From assembly GCF_900601905.1 (NCBI RefSeq), contig NZ_UWFA01000259.1, forward strand, positions 248,001 to 312,000: a stretch of DNA of 64,000 nt, written 5' to 3'. Positions 56,771-64,000 of this stretch are shown piece after piece (position 1 is the first letter of the stretch; every line of letters starts with the position of its first letter). Position numbers and translations under genes: made by a program. The stretch comes from Pseudomonas viridiflava (GTDB lineage Bacteria; Pseudomonadota; Gammaproteobacteria; Pseudomonadales; Pseudomonadaceae). The notes under the pieces are model-generated. The model had not been told where the DNA came from. It was given only the letters and a program-made list of their open reading frames with translations, and made no database searches.

Positions 56771-57871
56771 ATGTCGTCTTCCAAAAGCCTCGCAATCGCT
56801 TTATGTCTTGCCGTCACGGGTTGTGCGCAAACCCCTCAAAATGATTCCGCCGATTCCGGCAGTCGTTGGTGGCAGTTCGGTTCCGGCCCCGATGCGGTCG
56901 CCGACAGCACGCCGGCCAAGGTCCCGCAAGCCAAGCCTGCAGAGCCAGTCGCCAAAGCCGAGAGCGGCACCCACTGGTACTGGCCGTTCGCATCCAGCGA
57001 TAACAGCGACGCGAAAGCCGAAATCGCTGAAAAGCCCGCGCCGAAAAGCGTGCCGCCGCTGGTCGCCAAGTCAGAGACTGACAGCAAGTGGTGGTGGCCG
57101 TTTGGCAGCGCCGAGACAAAAGACGCCCCTGCCGCCATTCCCAAGATCGACCCGAAAGTGACCCAGGCCTGGCTGGATGACTACGAGCCGCGCCTGCGCC
57201 TGGCGATCAAGGACAGTCCATTCGAGCTGGAGCGCCGTGACGACCTGCTGGTGATCACTGCTCCGGTAGACAGCTCGTTCAACCCGGACCGTCCGGCCAT
57301 GTTGCTGCCTGTGACACTGGGGCCGATCACGCGCCTGGCCAAGCTGGTCGAGGGTGACCCGAAAACCGCCGTTCTGGTATTGGGCCATGCCGACACCACG
57401 GGCGTTGCCGCCGCCAACCAGAAGATCAGCCAGGAACGTGCGCAGTCGATCGCGGCGATTTTCCGTCTGAGCGGGCTTGAGCGTAATCGCCTGAGCCTGC
57501 GTGGCATGGGCGCCGTGATGCCGCGCGCGGCCAATGACAGCGCTGAAGGTCGCAAGCTGAACCGCCGTGTGGAAATCATGATGACGCCGCAGAACACCAT
57601 GGTCGCCCTGATGAGCAAGTACGCGCTGCCTCCGTCGGCCACCATGGTCGCCGTTCAGGACGCCAAGCCAGCACCTGCAGTGGCGCCGGCTCCGGCCAAG
57701 GCTGCAGCAACCAAGGCGCCAGTCAAGAAAGCCGCGGCCAGCAAGCCGGCAGCCAGCAAGCCGGCAGCCAAAAAAGCTGCTCCTGCGAAAAAAGCCGCCC
57801 CTGCCAAAGCCGCTCCGGCCAAGGCTGCCGTGAAGAAAAAACCGGCAGCTAACGATCAGGCCAGCAATTGA
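56771..57871 (+). CDS. OmpA-family lipoprotein with tryptophan repeats and a Lys/Ala/Pro tail
   Basis: 366 residues from the ATG at 56771; an upstream ATG at 56708 would disrupt the lipobox (LAVTGC, C18). Three aromatic repeats occur every 36-38 residues: SRWWQFGS (31-38), THWYWPFAS (67-75) and SKWWWPFGS (105-113), joined by Ala/Pro/Lys linkers. An OmpA domain covers about 140-280 (LVLGHADTTGVAAANQKISQERAQS, SAEGRKLNRRVEIMM). The last 60 residues are almost pure Lys/Ala/Pro (KAAPAKKAAPAKAAPAKAAV). Outer-membrane lipoprotein binding peptidoglycan; the repeats and tail are unusual. Confidence 0.9.
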   Translation: MSSSKSLAIALCLAVTGCAQTPQNDSADSGSRWWQFGSGPDAVADSTPAKVPQAKPAEPVAKAESGTHWYWPFASSDNSDAKAEIAEKPAPKSVPPLVAKSETDSKWWWPFGSAETKDAPAAIPKIDPKVTQAWLDDYEPRLRLAIKDSPFELERRDDLLVITAPVDSSFNPDRPAMLLPVTLGPITRLAKLVEGDPKTAVLVLGHADTTGVAAANQKISQERAQSIAAIFRLSGLERNRLSLRGMGAVMPRAANDSAEGRKLNRRVEIMMTPQNTMVALMSKYALPPSATMVAVQDAKPAPAVAPAPAKAAATKAPVKKAAASKPAASKPAAKKAAPAKKAAPAKAAPAKAAVKKKPAANDQASN

Positions 57872-57951
57872 GTAAAGCCCTGATCTGCGCTTGACAGCGT
57901 AGGTCAGGCAGCGGAATTTCAACTCCCGGAATTTCAATCAAGGAAAGCGTC

Positions 57952-58599
57952 ATGACCCAGTCTCTGGCTGATATGCGCCGTGACTATGCCCGCGATGGTT
58001 TGACCGAAGCACAGTCGCCGGACGAGCCGTTTGCGTTGTTTCACCAGTGGTTTGCCGAGGCGGTCAAGACCGAACAGGCCCCCGTGGAAGCCAATGCGAT
58101 GACGCTGGCCACTGTGGATGAGCAAGGTCGCCCGCATTGCCGGATCCTGTTGCTCAAGGGGCTGGATACTCAGGGTTTTACGTTCTTTACCAACTACGAC
58201 AGCGCCAAGGGCCAGCAACTGGCGGCGCGGCCGTTTGCGGCCATGACGTTTTTCTGGCCGACCCTGGAGCGGCAGGTGCGTATAGAAGGGCGGGTGGTCA
58301 AAGTGACCGCTGAGGAGTCCGACGCTTACTTTCAGGTTCGCCCATTGGGCAGTCGACTCGGCGCCTGGGCGTCGCCGCAGAGCCGGGTCATCAAGGATCG
58401 CGCCGAGCTCGAAGGCATGATCACCGCTACGCAACAACGCTTTCTCGATACCCAGCCGCATTGCCCGGAGCACTGGGGTGGTTACCGCCTGTTGCCCGAG
58501 CGAATCGAGTTCTGGCAGGGCCGTCCCAGCCGTCTGCACGACCGCCTGAATTACCGTCGGGTGGACAGTGACTGGACTCGCGAACGTCTCGCACCCTGA
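57952..58599 (+). CDS. pdxH: Pyridoxine/pyridoxamine 5'-phosphate oxidase
   Basis: FMN enzyme making pyridoxal 5'-phosphate, 215 residues. Signatures: [70 protein letters not shown], and the C-terminal [17 protein letters not shown] with the substrate-binding R/H. The start follows AAGGAAAG. It stands between two envelope lipoprotein genes, as in other pseudomonads. Confidence 0.97.
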   Translation: MTQSLADMRRDYARDGLTEAQSPDEPFALFHQWFAEAVKTEQAPVEANAMTLATVDEQGRPHCRILLLKGLDTQGFTFFTNYDSAKGQQLAARPFAAMTFFWPTLERQVRIEGRVVKVTAEESDAYFQVRPLGSRLGAWASPQSRVIKDRAELEGMITATQQRFLDTQPHCPEHWGGYRLLPERIEFWQGRPSRLHDRLNYRRVDSDWTRERLAP

Positions 58600-58758
58600 T
58601 CCTCGGATGCATTGAATTATTCCTTGGCGAACCCGTCTCAGCCTTACGTGGCCGCGTGCTGTATCGCGCCTGAATGAAAACAAATTAGCGAGGAGCGGCA
58701 GGTGACAGCGCACAAGGTGCGGAGTCTAATGGCTGCACGTTCCTCTGGAGATACCGTT

Positions 58759-59220
58759 ATGCGCAAGTCTGTTCTGCTGGTCACTTTCACTGCAATGACG
58801 CTGTCGCTCAGTGGCTGCATGTCGAACCTGACCGGTGACTCCTATTCCCGTGATGAAGCGCGGACAGTGCAGACCGTTCGCATGGGTACCATCGAATCCC
58901 TGCGTCCAGTCAAGATCGAAGGCAGCAAGACACCTATCGGTGCCGGTGCCGGTGCAATCGTCGGCGGCGTCGGCGGCAGTGCCATTGGTGGCGGTCGTGG
59001 CAGCATCGTCGCGGCGGTGATCGGTGCAGTGGCGGGTGGTCTGCTTGGCTCTGCGACCGAGGAAGGCTTGACCCGCACTCAGGGCGTTGAAATTACCGTG
59101 CGTGAAGACGACGGCAGCATGCGTGCCTACGTGCAGCAGGTACAGGAAAACGAGATTTTCCGCGTCGGCGAGCGCGTGCGCATCATGAGCGTCAATGGCA
59201 CCAGTCGCGTGTCCCACTGA
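58759..59220 (+). CDS. slyB: Glycine-zipper outer-membrane lipoprotein, SlyB/PcP-like
   Basis: 153 residues from the ATG at 58759 (CTGGAG upstream). Lipobox LSLSGC gives C20. A long glycine zipper (GAGAGAIVGGVGGSAIGGGRGSIVAAVIGAVAGGLLGSATEEGL) is followed by a beta-rich C-terminus (VEITVREDDGSMRAYVQQV). SlyB-type proteins shield outer-membrane proteins during stress. It ends in a strong terminator. Confidence 0.9.
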   Translation: MRKSVLLVTFTAMTLSLSGCMSNLTGDSYSRDEARTVQTVRMGTIESLRPVKIEGSKTPIGAGAGAIVGGVGGSAIGGGRGSIVAAVIGAVAGGLLGSATEEGLTRTQGVEITVREDDGSMRAYVQQVQENEIFRVGERVRIMSVNGTSRVSH

Positions 59221-59244
59221 TGCCGTTGTAGTGTCTTGATACAA

Positions 59245-59273
59245 AAAACCCGGTCCTGTTGACCGGGGTTTTT
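59245..59273 (+). terminator. Rho-independent terminator of slyB
   Basis: AAACCCGGTC and GACCGGGGTTT stem with a CTGTT loop, flanked by A-run and T-run. Confidence 0.92.
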
Positions 59274-59281
59274 GTGTGTGT

Positions 59282-59325
59282 CGTGGGGCCGGCTAAAACG
59301 CAACGCCGCCCGGCCGGTCCCACGA
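59282..59325. repeat. Compact REP pair (GTGGGACCGGCC variant)
   Basis: CGTGGGGCCGGCTAAAACGC and GCCCGGCCGGTCCCACG face each other around a short spacer between convergent slyB and nhaA. Confidence 0.7.
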
Positions 59326-59327
59326 GG

Positions 59328-60530
59328 CTAGGCGTTGGCGTTTTGTTTGCCGCTGGTCAGAGCCATGACCGCATAGCCAATGAATGCAGCGAGAATCGAG
59401 CCTGTCAGGATGCCCATCCGGTCGGCCCCGGCGTAGGCGCTGGTGGCGGGATCGTATGCCAGCGAGCCGACGAACAGGCTCATGGTGAAGCCGATGCCGC
59501 AGAGGATCGACACACCCAGTACCTGACCCCAGTTCGCGCCGCCTGGCAGCTTCGCCATCCCGACTTTGACCGCCAGCCAGGTCAGGCCGAATACCCCGAG
59601 GGTTTTGCCGACCAGCAAGCCTGCGGCGATACCCATGGGCACGGAATGGGTGAAGCTCTCCAGCGTCACGCCGGTCAGCGAAACCCCGGCATTGGCGAAG
59701 GCAAACAGCGGCAGGATGCCGTAAGCGATCCAGGGGTGCAGTGCATGTTCCAGGGTGAGCAACGGCGAAGCCTTCTGATCGGCCCCGCGCATGGGAATAC
59801 AGAAAGCCAGGACCACACCCGCCAACGTTGCGTGTACGCCACTTTTAAGCACGCAGACCCACAGCACCAGACCGATCAACAGGTAAGGCCCGAGCTTCAT
59901 CACCCCCAGCCTGTTCATGGCTATCAAGGCCAGGATGGACGCACCGGCCAGCAACAGGGACAGGTTCGACAACTCACCCGAATAGAACAGCGCGATCACC
60001 ACGATGGCGCCCAGGTCGTCGATGATTGCCAGGGTCATCAGAAACAGCTTCAGCGACACCGGGACCCGTTTGCCCAAGAGCGCCAGGACCCCGAGGGCAA
60101 ATGCAATGTCGGTGGCCATCGGGATGGCCCAACCGTTCATGGCCGCGGCATCACCGGTATTCAAGGCCCAGAAGATCAGCGCTGGCACGACCATGCCGCC
60201 AATGGCCGCCGTGCCGGGTAGAACGATTTGTGAAGGTTTGGAAAGATGGCCTTCGAGAACCTCGCGTTTGACCTCAAGGCCGATCAACAGGAAGAACAGC
60301 GCCATCATCCCGTCGTTGATCCACAGCAGCAGCGGCTTGGCGATCTTGACCGCACCGATCTGGGCCACCACCGGGACTTCCAGAAAAGCGTTATACAGCC
60401 AGGACAGGGGCGAGTTATTGACGATCAGCGCCAGGGCAGCGGCCGCGATCAATAACAGACCACCGGCTGCTTCCAGCTGAAAAAAACGAATGACAGAGTT
60501 ACGTAGAGGCAAGATTCGCGCTCCATTCAT
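59328..60530 (-). CDS. nhaA: Na+/H+ antiporter NhaA
   Basis: 400-residue inner-membrane antiporter that expels sodium in exchange for protons. About 11-12 helices; the transport aspartate pair is in [21 protein letters not shown], and WPIP-type loops such as [22 protein letters not shown] are complete. The ATG at 60530 has no good ribosome-binding site; a TTG at 60512 has GGAG eight bases upstream, giving a start [18 protein letters not shown], and is a serious alternative (394 residues). The gap 60531-60843 holds a REPIN. Confidence 0.94.
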   Translation of the reverse strand: MNGARILPLRNSVIRFFQLEAAGGLLLIAAAALALIVNNSPLSWLYNAFLEVPVVAQIGAVKIAKPLLLWINDGMMALFFLLIGLEVKREVLEGHLSKPSQIVLPGTAAIGGMVVPALIFWALNTGDAAAMNGWAIPMATDIAFALGVLALLGKRVPVSLKLFLMTLAIIDDLGAIVVIALFYSGELSNLSLLLAGASILALIAMNRLGVMKLGPYLLIGLVLWVCVLKSGVHATLAGVVLAFCIPMRGADQKASPLLTLEHALHPWIAYGILPLFAFANAGVSLTGVTLESFTHSVPMGIAAGLLVGKTLGVFGLTWLAVKVGMAKLPGGANWGQVLGVSILCGIGFTMSLFVGSLAYDPATSAYAGADRMGILTGSILAAFIGYAVMALTSGKQNANA

Positions 60531-60718
60531 GCAAAAGGAGCGACACCCTAACCCGTACTTATCGAGGATAAAACAAAAGTTATATTCGTTTTTGTTATAA
60601 GCGGGACGAAGGCTTTAGAGTATTTCCGGATCTGTCAGAAGGCACGGTTTTACTGGTCAGAAAGGGTTTTTTGTAGTGTGGGAATTGTCTGAGAATTGTT
60701 GATTATCACGTGGTTGAT

Positions 60719-60812
60719 CCGTAGGAGCGGCTTTAGCTGCGCAAGCAACGTCAAAGGCCAGGAATATGCATCGAATGTCCCGGCCCCATCGCGGCTCAAG
60801 CCGATCCTACGG
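60719..60812. repeat. REPIN, inverted pair (GTAGGAGCGGCTTTAGCCGC family)
   Basis: Left arm CGTAGGAGCGGCTTTAGCTG, followed by CGCAAG, and right arm CATCGCGGCTCAAGCCGATC, followed by CTACGG. It lies in the 313-base gap between nhaA (start side) and the FAD dehydrogenase (stop side); the remaining sequence must hold the nhaA promoter. Confidence 0.8.
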
Positions 60813-60843
60813 GGCTTGTGTTTGCCAAACGACAGGCACGCTT

Positions 60844-62454
60844 CTACAGTTCAATCCCCAACATATCCCGCGCCAGCGCCTCGGCAATCCGAATCCCGTC
60901 TACCCCGGCGGATAGAATCCCGCCGGCATAACCTGCACCTTCACCGGCCGGGAACAGGCCTTTTGTGTTGAGGCTCTGCAGGGTGTCGTCACGGGTGATG
61001 CGCAGCGGCGCGGAAGTACGGGTCTCGATACCGGTCAGGATCGCGTCGTGCAAGGCGAAGCCCTTGATCTGTTTGTCGAAGGCTGGCAGCGCTTCGCGGA
61101 TGGCTTCGATGGCGTAGGCGGGCAGGGCGTCAGCCAGATCCACCAGCTTTACGCCCGGCTTGTAGGACGGTTCGACGCTGCCCAGTTCGCTGGAGGTCTT
61201 GCCCGCGATGAAGTCGCCCACCAGTTGCGCCGGGGCCTCGTAGGTACTGCCGCCGAGTAGGTAGGCGTGGGATTCCAGACGCTCCTGGAGCTCAATACCC
61301 GCCAGAGGACCGCCCGGGTAATCTTCCGGAGTGATGCCGACCACAATGCCCGAGTTGGCGTTGCGTTCATTGCGTGAGTATTGGCTCATGCCGTTGGTGA
61401 CCACCCGGTTCGGCTCGGACGTTGCCGCGACCACCGTGCCACCAGGGCACATGCAGAAGCTATAGACCGAACGACCGTTTTTGGCGTGGTGCACCAGTTT
61501 GTAATCCGCTGCGCCCAGCTTCGGATGCCCGGCATATTTGCCCAGCCGCGCCCGGTCGATCAGCGATTGTGGGTGCTCGATACGAAAGCCCACGGAAAAC
61601 GGCTTGGCTTCCATGTAGACGCCCCGCGCGTGAAGCATGCGGAAGGTGTCACGGGCACTGTGACCGAGGGCCAGGATCACATGTTTCGAATGGATTTGTT
61701 CGCCGCCATCCAGCTCGACGCCCTGCAATTGCCCGTCTTCGATCAGTACATCGGTTACACGCTGTTCAAAACGCACTTCGCCGCCCAGGGCTTCGATCTG
61801 GTGACGCATGTTTTCGACCACGCCGGTCAGCCGGAATGTACCGATGTGCGGTTTGCTGACGTAGAGGATCTCTTCCGGCGCCCCGGCCTTGACGAACTCG
61901 TGCAGGACCTTGCGACCGAGGAATTTCGGGTCCTTGATCTGGCTGTACAGTTTGCCGTCGGAGAAGGTCCCGGCACCGCCTTCACCGAACTGCACGTTGG
62001 ACTCGGGGTTCAGTACATTCTTGCGCCACAGGCCCCAGGTGTCCTTGGTGCGCTGGCGAACTTCACGGCCGCGCTCAAGGATGATCGGCCTGAAGCCCAT
62101 CTGCGCCAGAAGCAGCCCAGCGAAAATCCCGCAGGGGCCGAACCCGACAACCACAGGGCGCTCGGTCAGACCCGCTGGCGCATGGCCGACGACCTTGTAG
62201 CTGACGTCGGGTGCCGGGCCGACATGACGGTCATCAGCCAGACGCGCCAGCAAGGCGGCTTCGTCGCGGACTTCGAAGTCGATGGTGTAGATGAAGCACA
62301 GCTCGGATGACTTCTTGCGCGCATCGTAGCTGCGCTTGAACAAGGTGAAGTCGAGCAGTGCATCGCTGTCGATCCCCAGGCGCTGCAATAAGGCAGGGCG
62401 CAGGTCTTCTTCCGGGTGATCGATCGGCAGCTTGAGTTCGGTGATTCGTAACAT
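60844..62454 (-). CDS. FAD-dependent dehydrogenase, COG2509-like
   Basis: 536 residues. The Rossmann FAD motif is VVVGFGPCGIFAGLLLAQMG (about 121-140). An N-terminal domain of about 100 residues (LRITELKLPIDHPEEDLRPALLQRLGI) precedes it. Conserved family parts: FGEGGAGTFSDGKLYSQIKD, VILALGHSARDTFRMLHARG, FPAGEGAGYAGGILSAGVDGIRIAEAL. Mostly annotated as an uncharacterised dehydrogenase; substrate unknown. It is flanked by a perfect REPIN on its start side. Confidence 0.9.
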   Translation of the reverse strand: MLRITELKLPIDHPEEDLRPALLQRLGIDSDALLDFTLFKRSYDARKKSSELCFIYTIDFEVRDEAALLARLADDRHVGPAPDVSYKVVGHAPAGLTERPVVVGFGPCGIFAGLLLAQMGFRPIILERGREVRQRTKDTWGLWRKNVLNPESNVQFGEGGAGTFSDGKLYSQIKDPKFLGRKVLHEFVKAGAPEEILYVSKPHIGTFRLTGVVENMRHQIEALGGEVRFEQRVTDVLIEDGQLQGVELDGGEQIHSKHVILALGHSARDTFRMLHARGVYMEAKPFSVGFRIEHPQSLIDRARLGKYAGHPKLGAADYKLVHHAKNGRSVYSFCMCPGGTVVAATSEPNRVVTNGMSQYSRNERNANSGIVVGITPEDYPGGPLAGIELQERLESHAYLLGGSTYEAPAQLVGDFIAGKTSSELGSVEPSYKPGVKLVDLADALPAYAIEAIREALPAFDKQIKGFALHDAILTGIETRTSAPLRITRDDTLQSLNTKGLFPAGEGAGYAGGILSAGVDGIRIAEALARDMLGIEL

Positions 62455-62560
62455 GAAAAAATCCAGTTTCCGGGCCGCAGGATCAGCCCGACAGCGCTAC
62501 AAGAGGTGGCGATTATAAGCGACATTGGGGGAGGGCGGGTTGTAGCTTGTCTTGAGGAGG

Positions 62561-62649
62561 GTGGTTCCCCAATCGCGGGCAAGCCTCGCTCCCACATGAG
62601 ATCGCGATCCAACTGTGGGAGCGAGGCTTGCCCGCGATTGGGGAACCAC
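62561..62649. repeat. REPIN with perfect 36-bp arms (GTGGGAGCGAGGCTTGCCCGCG family)
   Basis: The left arm (62561-62596) and the right arm (62614-62649) are exact reverse complements over 36 bases around a 17-base spacer. The arms include flanking GTGGTTCCCCAA / TTGGGGAACCAC beyond the REP core. It is the most regular REPIN of the window. Confidence 0.95.
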
Positions 62650-62672
62650 ACACGTTACATATTCAACTGCAT

Positions 62673-63350
62673 TCAATCATCCCGCGACCCACCGTAATAC
62701 CCGCATCCGCGCACGGTCTGGCCATTGAGGCGCAGTTCGGCGGTCAGGTGCTGGACCGAGCCGTTGACGTTGTCGATGCAACGCTGCGGTGCGACCCAGA
62801 GTTCCATGGTCTGGCCGTTGGCCTCGCTGCTGACGCTAAAGCGCCCGTCCGGCAGCTGTTCTTCGACATAAGGCACCGCGATGGTGTCCTTGCCCAGGCG
62901 TTCGATAACCATGCCCTTGCCGCTGACATTGACGTTCCACGCTGGCTTGTTGCCGTTGACGTGCAAGGTCAGGCGCTTGAAATTCGGGTCTTCGCAATTC
63001 TGATCGGCGCGCTCCACGCGATAGACCTGGCGCAGGTCCAGTTGCCCATCGCTGTTGGCAGCCTTGCCTGCGACAAAGTTACCGCGCAAATCGGCGAACA
63101 CCTTGCCGGACTGGTCAGCCAGTGCCGCAGACTCCTGCAGAATGCCGGTGTTGCCGAGGTCGCTGACGACAAAACGGCGTTGTTCGTTGCAGGGCTGGAA
63201 CAGCAGCTTGCCGCCTTCGCCAGTCAGGTTGCCCTGCATGCGCACCCAGCCGGCCTTGGATACAGAGGTTTCAGGCTTGGAGCCAAGCATCTGACAGCCG
63301 GCGAACAGCGGCAGAAGAGCAAAAAACAGGGCAGAACGGGCAGCAAACAT
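62673..63350 (-). CDS. Lipoprotein, NlpE/COG3650-like, unknown function
   Basis: 225 residues from the ATG at 63350 (GGAG upstream). Lipobox LFAGC gives C18. The N-terminal half has an OB/lipocalin-like segment (WVRMQGNLTGEGGKLLFQPCNEQRRFVVSDL) with cysteines 56 and near 118. The C-terminal half (LTAELRLNGQTVRGCGYYG) has the GCG(Y) ending common in COG3650-type proteins. Probably periplasmic-facing; no enzyme motif. Confidence 0.82.
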   Translation of the reverse strand: MFAARSALFFALLPLFAGCQMLGSKPETSVSKAGWVRMQGNLTGEGGKLLFQPCNEQRRFVVSDLGNTGILQESAALADQSGKVFADLRGNFVAGKAANSDGQLDLRQVYRVERADQNCEDPNFKRLTLHVNGNKPAWNVNVSGKGMVIERLGKDTIAVPYVEEQLPDGRFSVSSEANGQTMELWVAPQRCIDNVNGSVQHLTAELRLNGQTVRGCGYYGGSRDD

Positions 63351-63411
63351 TGGGTGGTCTCCAGACATGTGCCGCCACGTTACTCAGCCTGCGCCGCCAT
63401 CACAAGGGGCA

Positions 63412-64000
63412 TCAACCAACCAGATACACCTGACCGGTTTGCAGGCCTTCGACACTTTTGGCGTAGGCCAACGCGACATCGGCTGCAGGAACCGGTTTGA
63501 AGCCCCGGAAATAAGGAGCGTAGCTGCCCATCGCTTCGACCAGTACGGTCGGGCTGACGGAATTGACCCGCATGCCACGCGGCAGTTCGATGGCAGCCGC
63601 ACGGACAAACGCATCCAGCGCACCATTGACCAGACTGGCCGATGCCCCACTGTGAATCGGGTCACGGTTCAGCACCCCGGTGGTGAAGGTAAAAGAGGCC
63701 CCATCATTGGCAAATTCACGACCGATCAACAGCAGGTTGACCTGCCCCATGAGCTTGTCCTGCAAGCCCAGGGCGAAGTCTTTTTCGCTCATCTCAGCCA
63801 GCGGCGCGAAGGTGACATTGCCTGCCGCACAGACCAGGGCGTCGAAGTGGCCTACCCGTTCGAAGAGTTTTCGGATCGATGCGCTGTCACTAATATCCAC
63901 CTGCGCATCGCCACTCTTGCGGCCAATGCGCACGATCTCATGACGCGGTGCCAGTTCATCGGCGATCGCCGAGCCGATCGTGCCACTTGCACCAATCAAC
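63412..64000 (-). CDS. Atypical short-chain dehydrogenase/reductase, truncated by the window edge
   Basis: At least 195 residues; the N-terminus lies beyond 64000 because the visible protein begins just before the nucleotide loop IGASGTIGSAIADEL. The family segments VCAAGNVTFAPLAEMSEKDF, KLMGQVNLLLIG, and LPRGMRVNSVSPTVL are present. The usual Y-x3-K catalytic pair is replaced in SGASASLVNGALDAF (Ala and Asn in place of Tyr and Lys), as in the small PRK07578-like group. It may bind NAD(P) without normal SDR chemistry. Confidence 0.85.
   Translation of the reverse strand, partial: LIGASGTIGSAIADELAPRHEIVRIGRKSGDAQVDISDSASIRKLFERVGHFDALVCAAGNVTFAPLAEMSEKDFALGLQDKLMGQVNLLLIGREFANDGASFTFTTGVLNRDPIHSGASASLVNGALDAFVRAAAIELPRGMRVNSVSPTVLVEAMGSYAPYFRGFKPVPAADVALAYAKSVEGLQTGQVYLVG

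Overview
The window is chromosomal DNA of a Pseudomonas in the fluorescens/syringae/putida part of the genus. The evidence is gene content and order: aatJQMP-aauS, glpFKRD, argF, grxD-bfr-bfd-rnt-pyrC-motY-argG, nth-rnfB-metG-apbC-csp-dcd, a ligase-associated DNA-repair set, then quiP-like acylase to pdxH, slyB and nhaA. As I recall, this order is largely shared with P. putida and, in blocks, with P. aeruginosa. The intergenic spaces are also scattered with REP/REPIN palindromes of the GTRG type typical of these species. I saw no insertion sequence, prophage, CRISPR array, rRNA or tRNA.

Layout. 1-5.5 kb: glutamate/aspartate ABC transporter with its sensor kinase, led by a well-formed sigma-54 promoter and two AauR-type boxes. 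5.7-11.3 kb: glycerol catabolism regulon (glpF, glpK, glpR, glpD). 11.3-22.9 kb: mostly housekeeping genes (Cys-tRNA(Pro) deacylase, an orphan ABC ATPase coupled to argF, a stand-alone molybdopterin oxidoreductase, grxD, bfr, bfd, rnt, pyrC, motY, argG). 22.9-25.9 kb: a T/A-rich accessory stretch with a two-HTH protein, a small two-helix membrane protein, a perfect 16-bp palindrome between them, over 1.2 kb without a convincing gene, and an orphan response regulator. 25.9-33.4 kb: nth translationally coupled to a lone rnfB with an odd C-terminal extension, then metG, apbC, csp, dcd and a proline-rich small protein. 33.4-44.1 kb: the four ligase-associated repair genes (metallophosphoesterase, Lhr-Core helicase, ATP-dependent ligase, metallo-beta-lactamase-fold exonuclease), cut in two by a complete basic-amino-acid-type ABC operon. 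44.2-64 kb: a lipoprotein N-terminal-nucleophile acylase, a YfcG-type GST, two SEC-C proteins, envelope lipoproteins (two OmpA-like, SlyB-like, LEA2-like), a collagen-like exported protein, DinG, a serine hydrolase, PdxH, NhaA, an FAD dehydrogenase and a truncated SDR at the right edge.

How the genes fit together. The left half is nutrient uptake (acidic amino acids, glycerol) beside arginine synthesis (argF, argG) and iron storage and release (bfr with bfd, the latter behind a Fur-like box). The right half joins DNA repair (nth, Lhr cluster, dinG) with outer-envelope proteins. Short overlaps of 1 to 4 bases show tight translational coupling in aatQ-M-P, argF-ABC, pyrC-rnt, rnfB-nth, exonuclease-ligase and helicase-phosphoesterase. 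Both ABC operons carry a strong hairpin just after the binding-protein gene. The best candidates for something new are the two-HTH/membrane pair with its palindrome, the soluble lone RnfB, the interrupted repair cluster, and the tryptophan-repeat OmpA lipoprotein. Start sites were chosen by ribosome-binding sites and family start positions. Comparisons with named strains are from memory.
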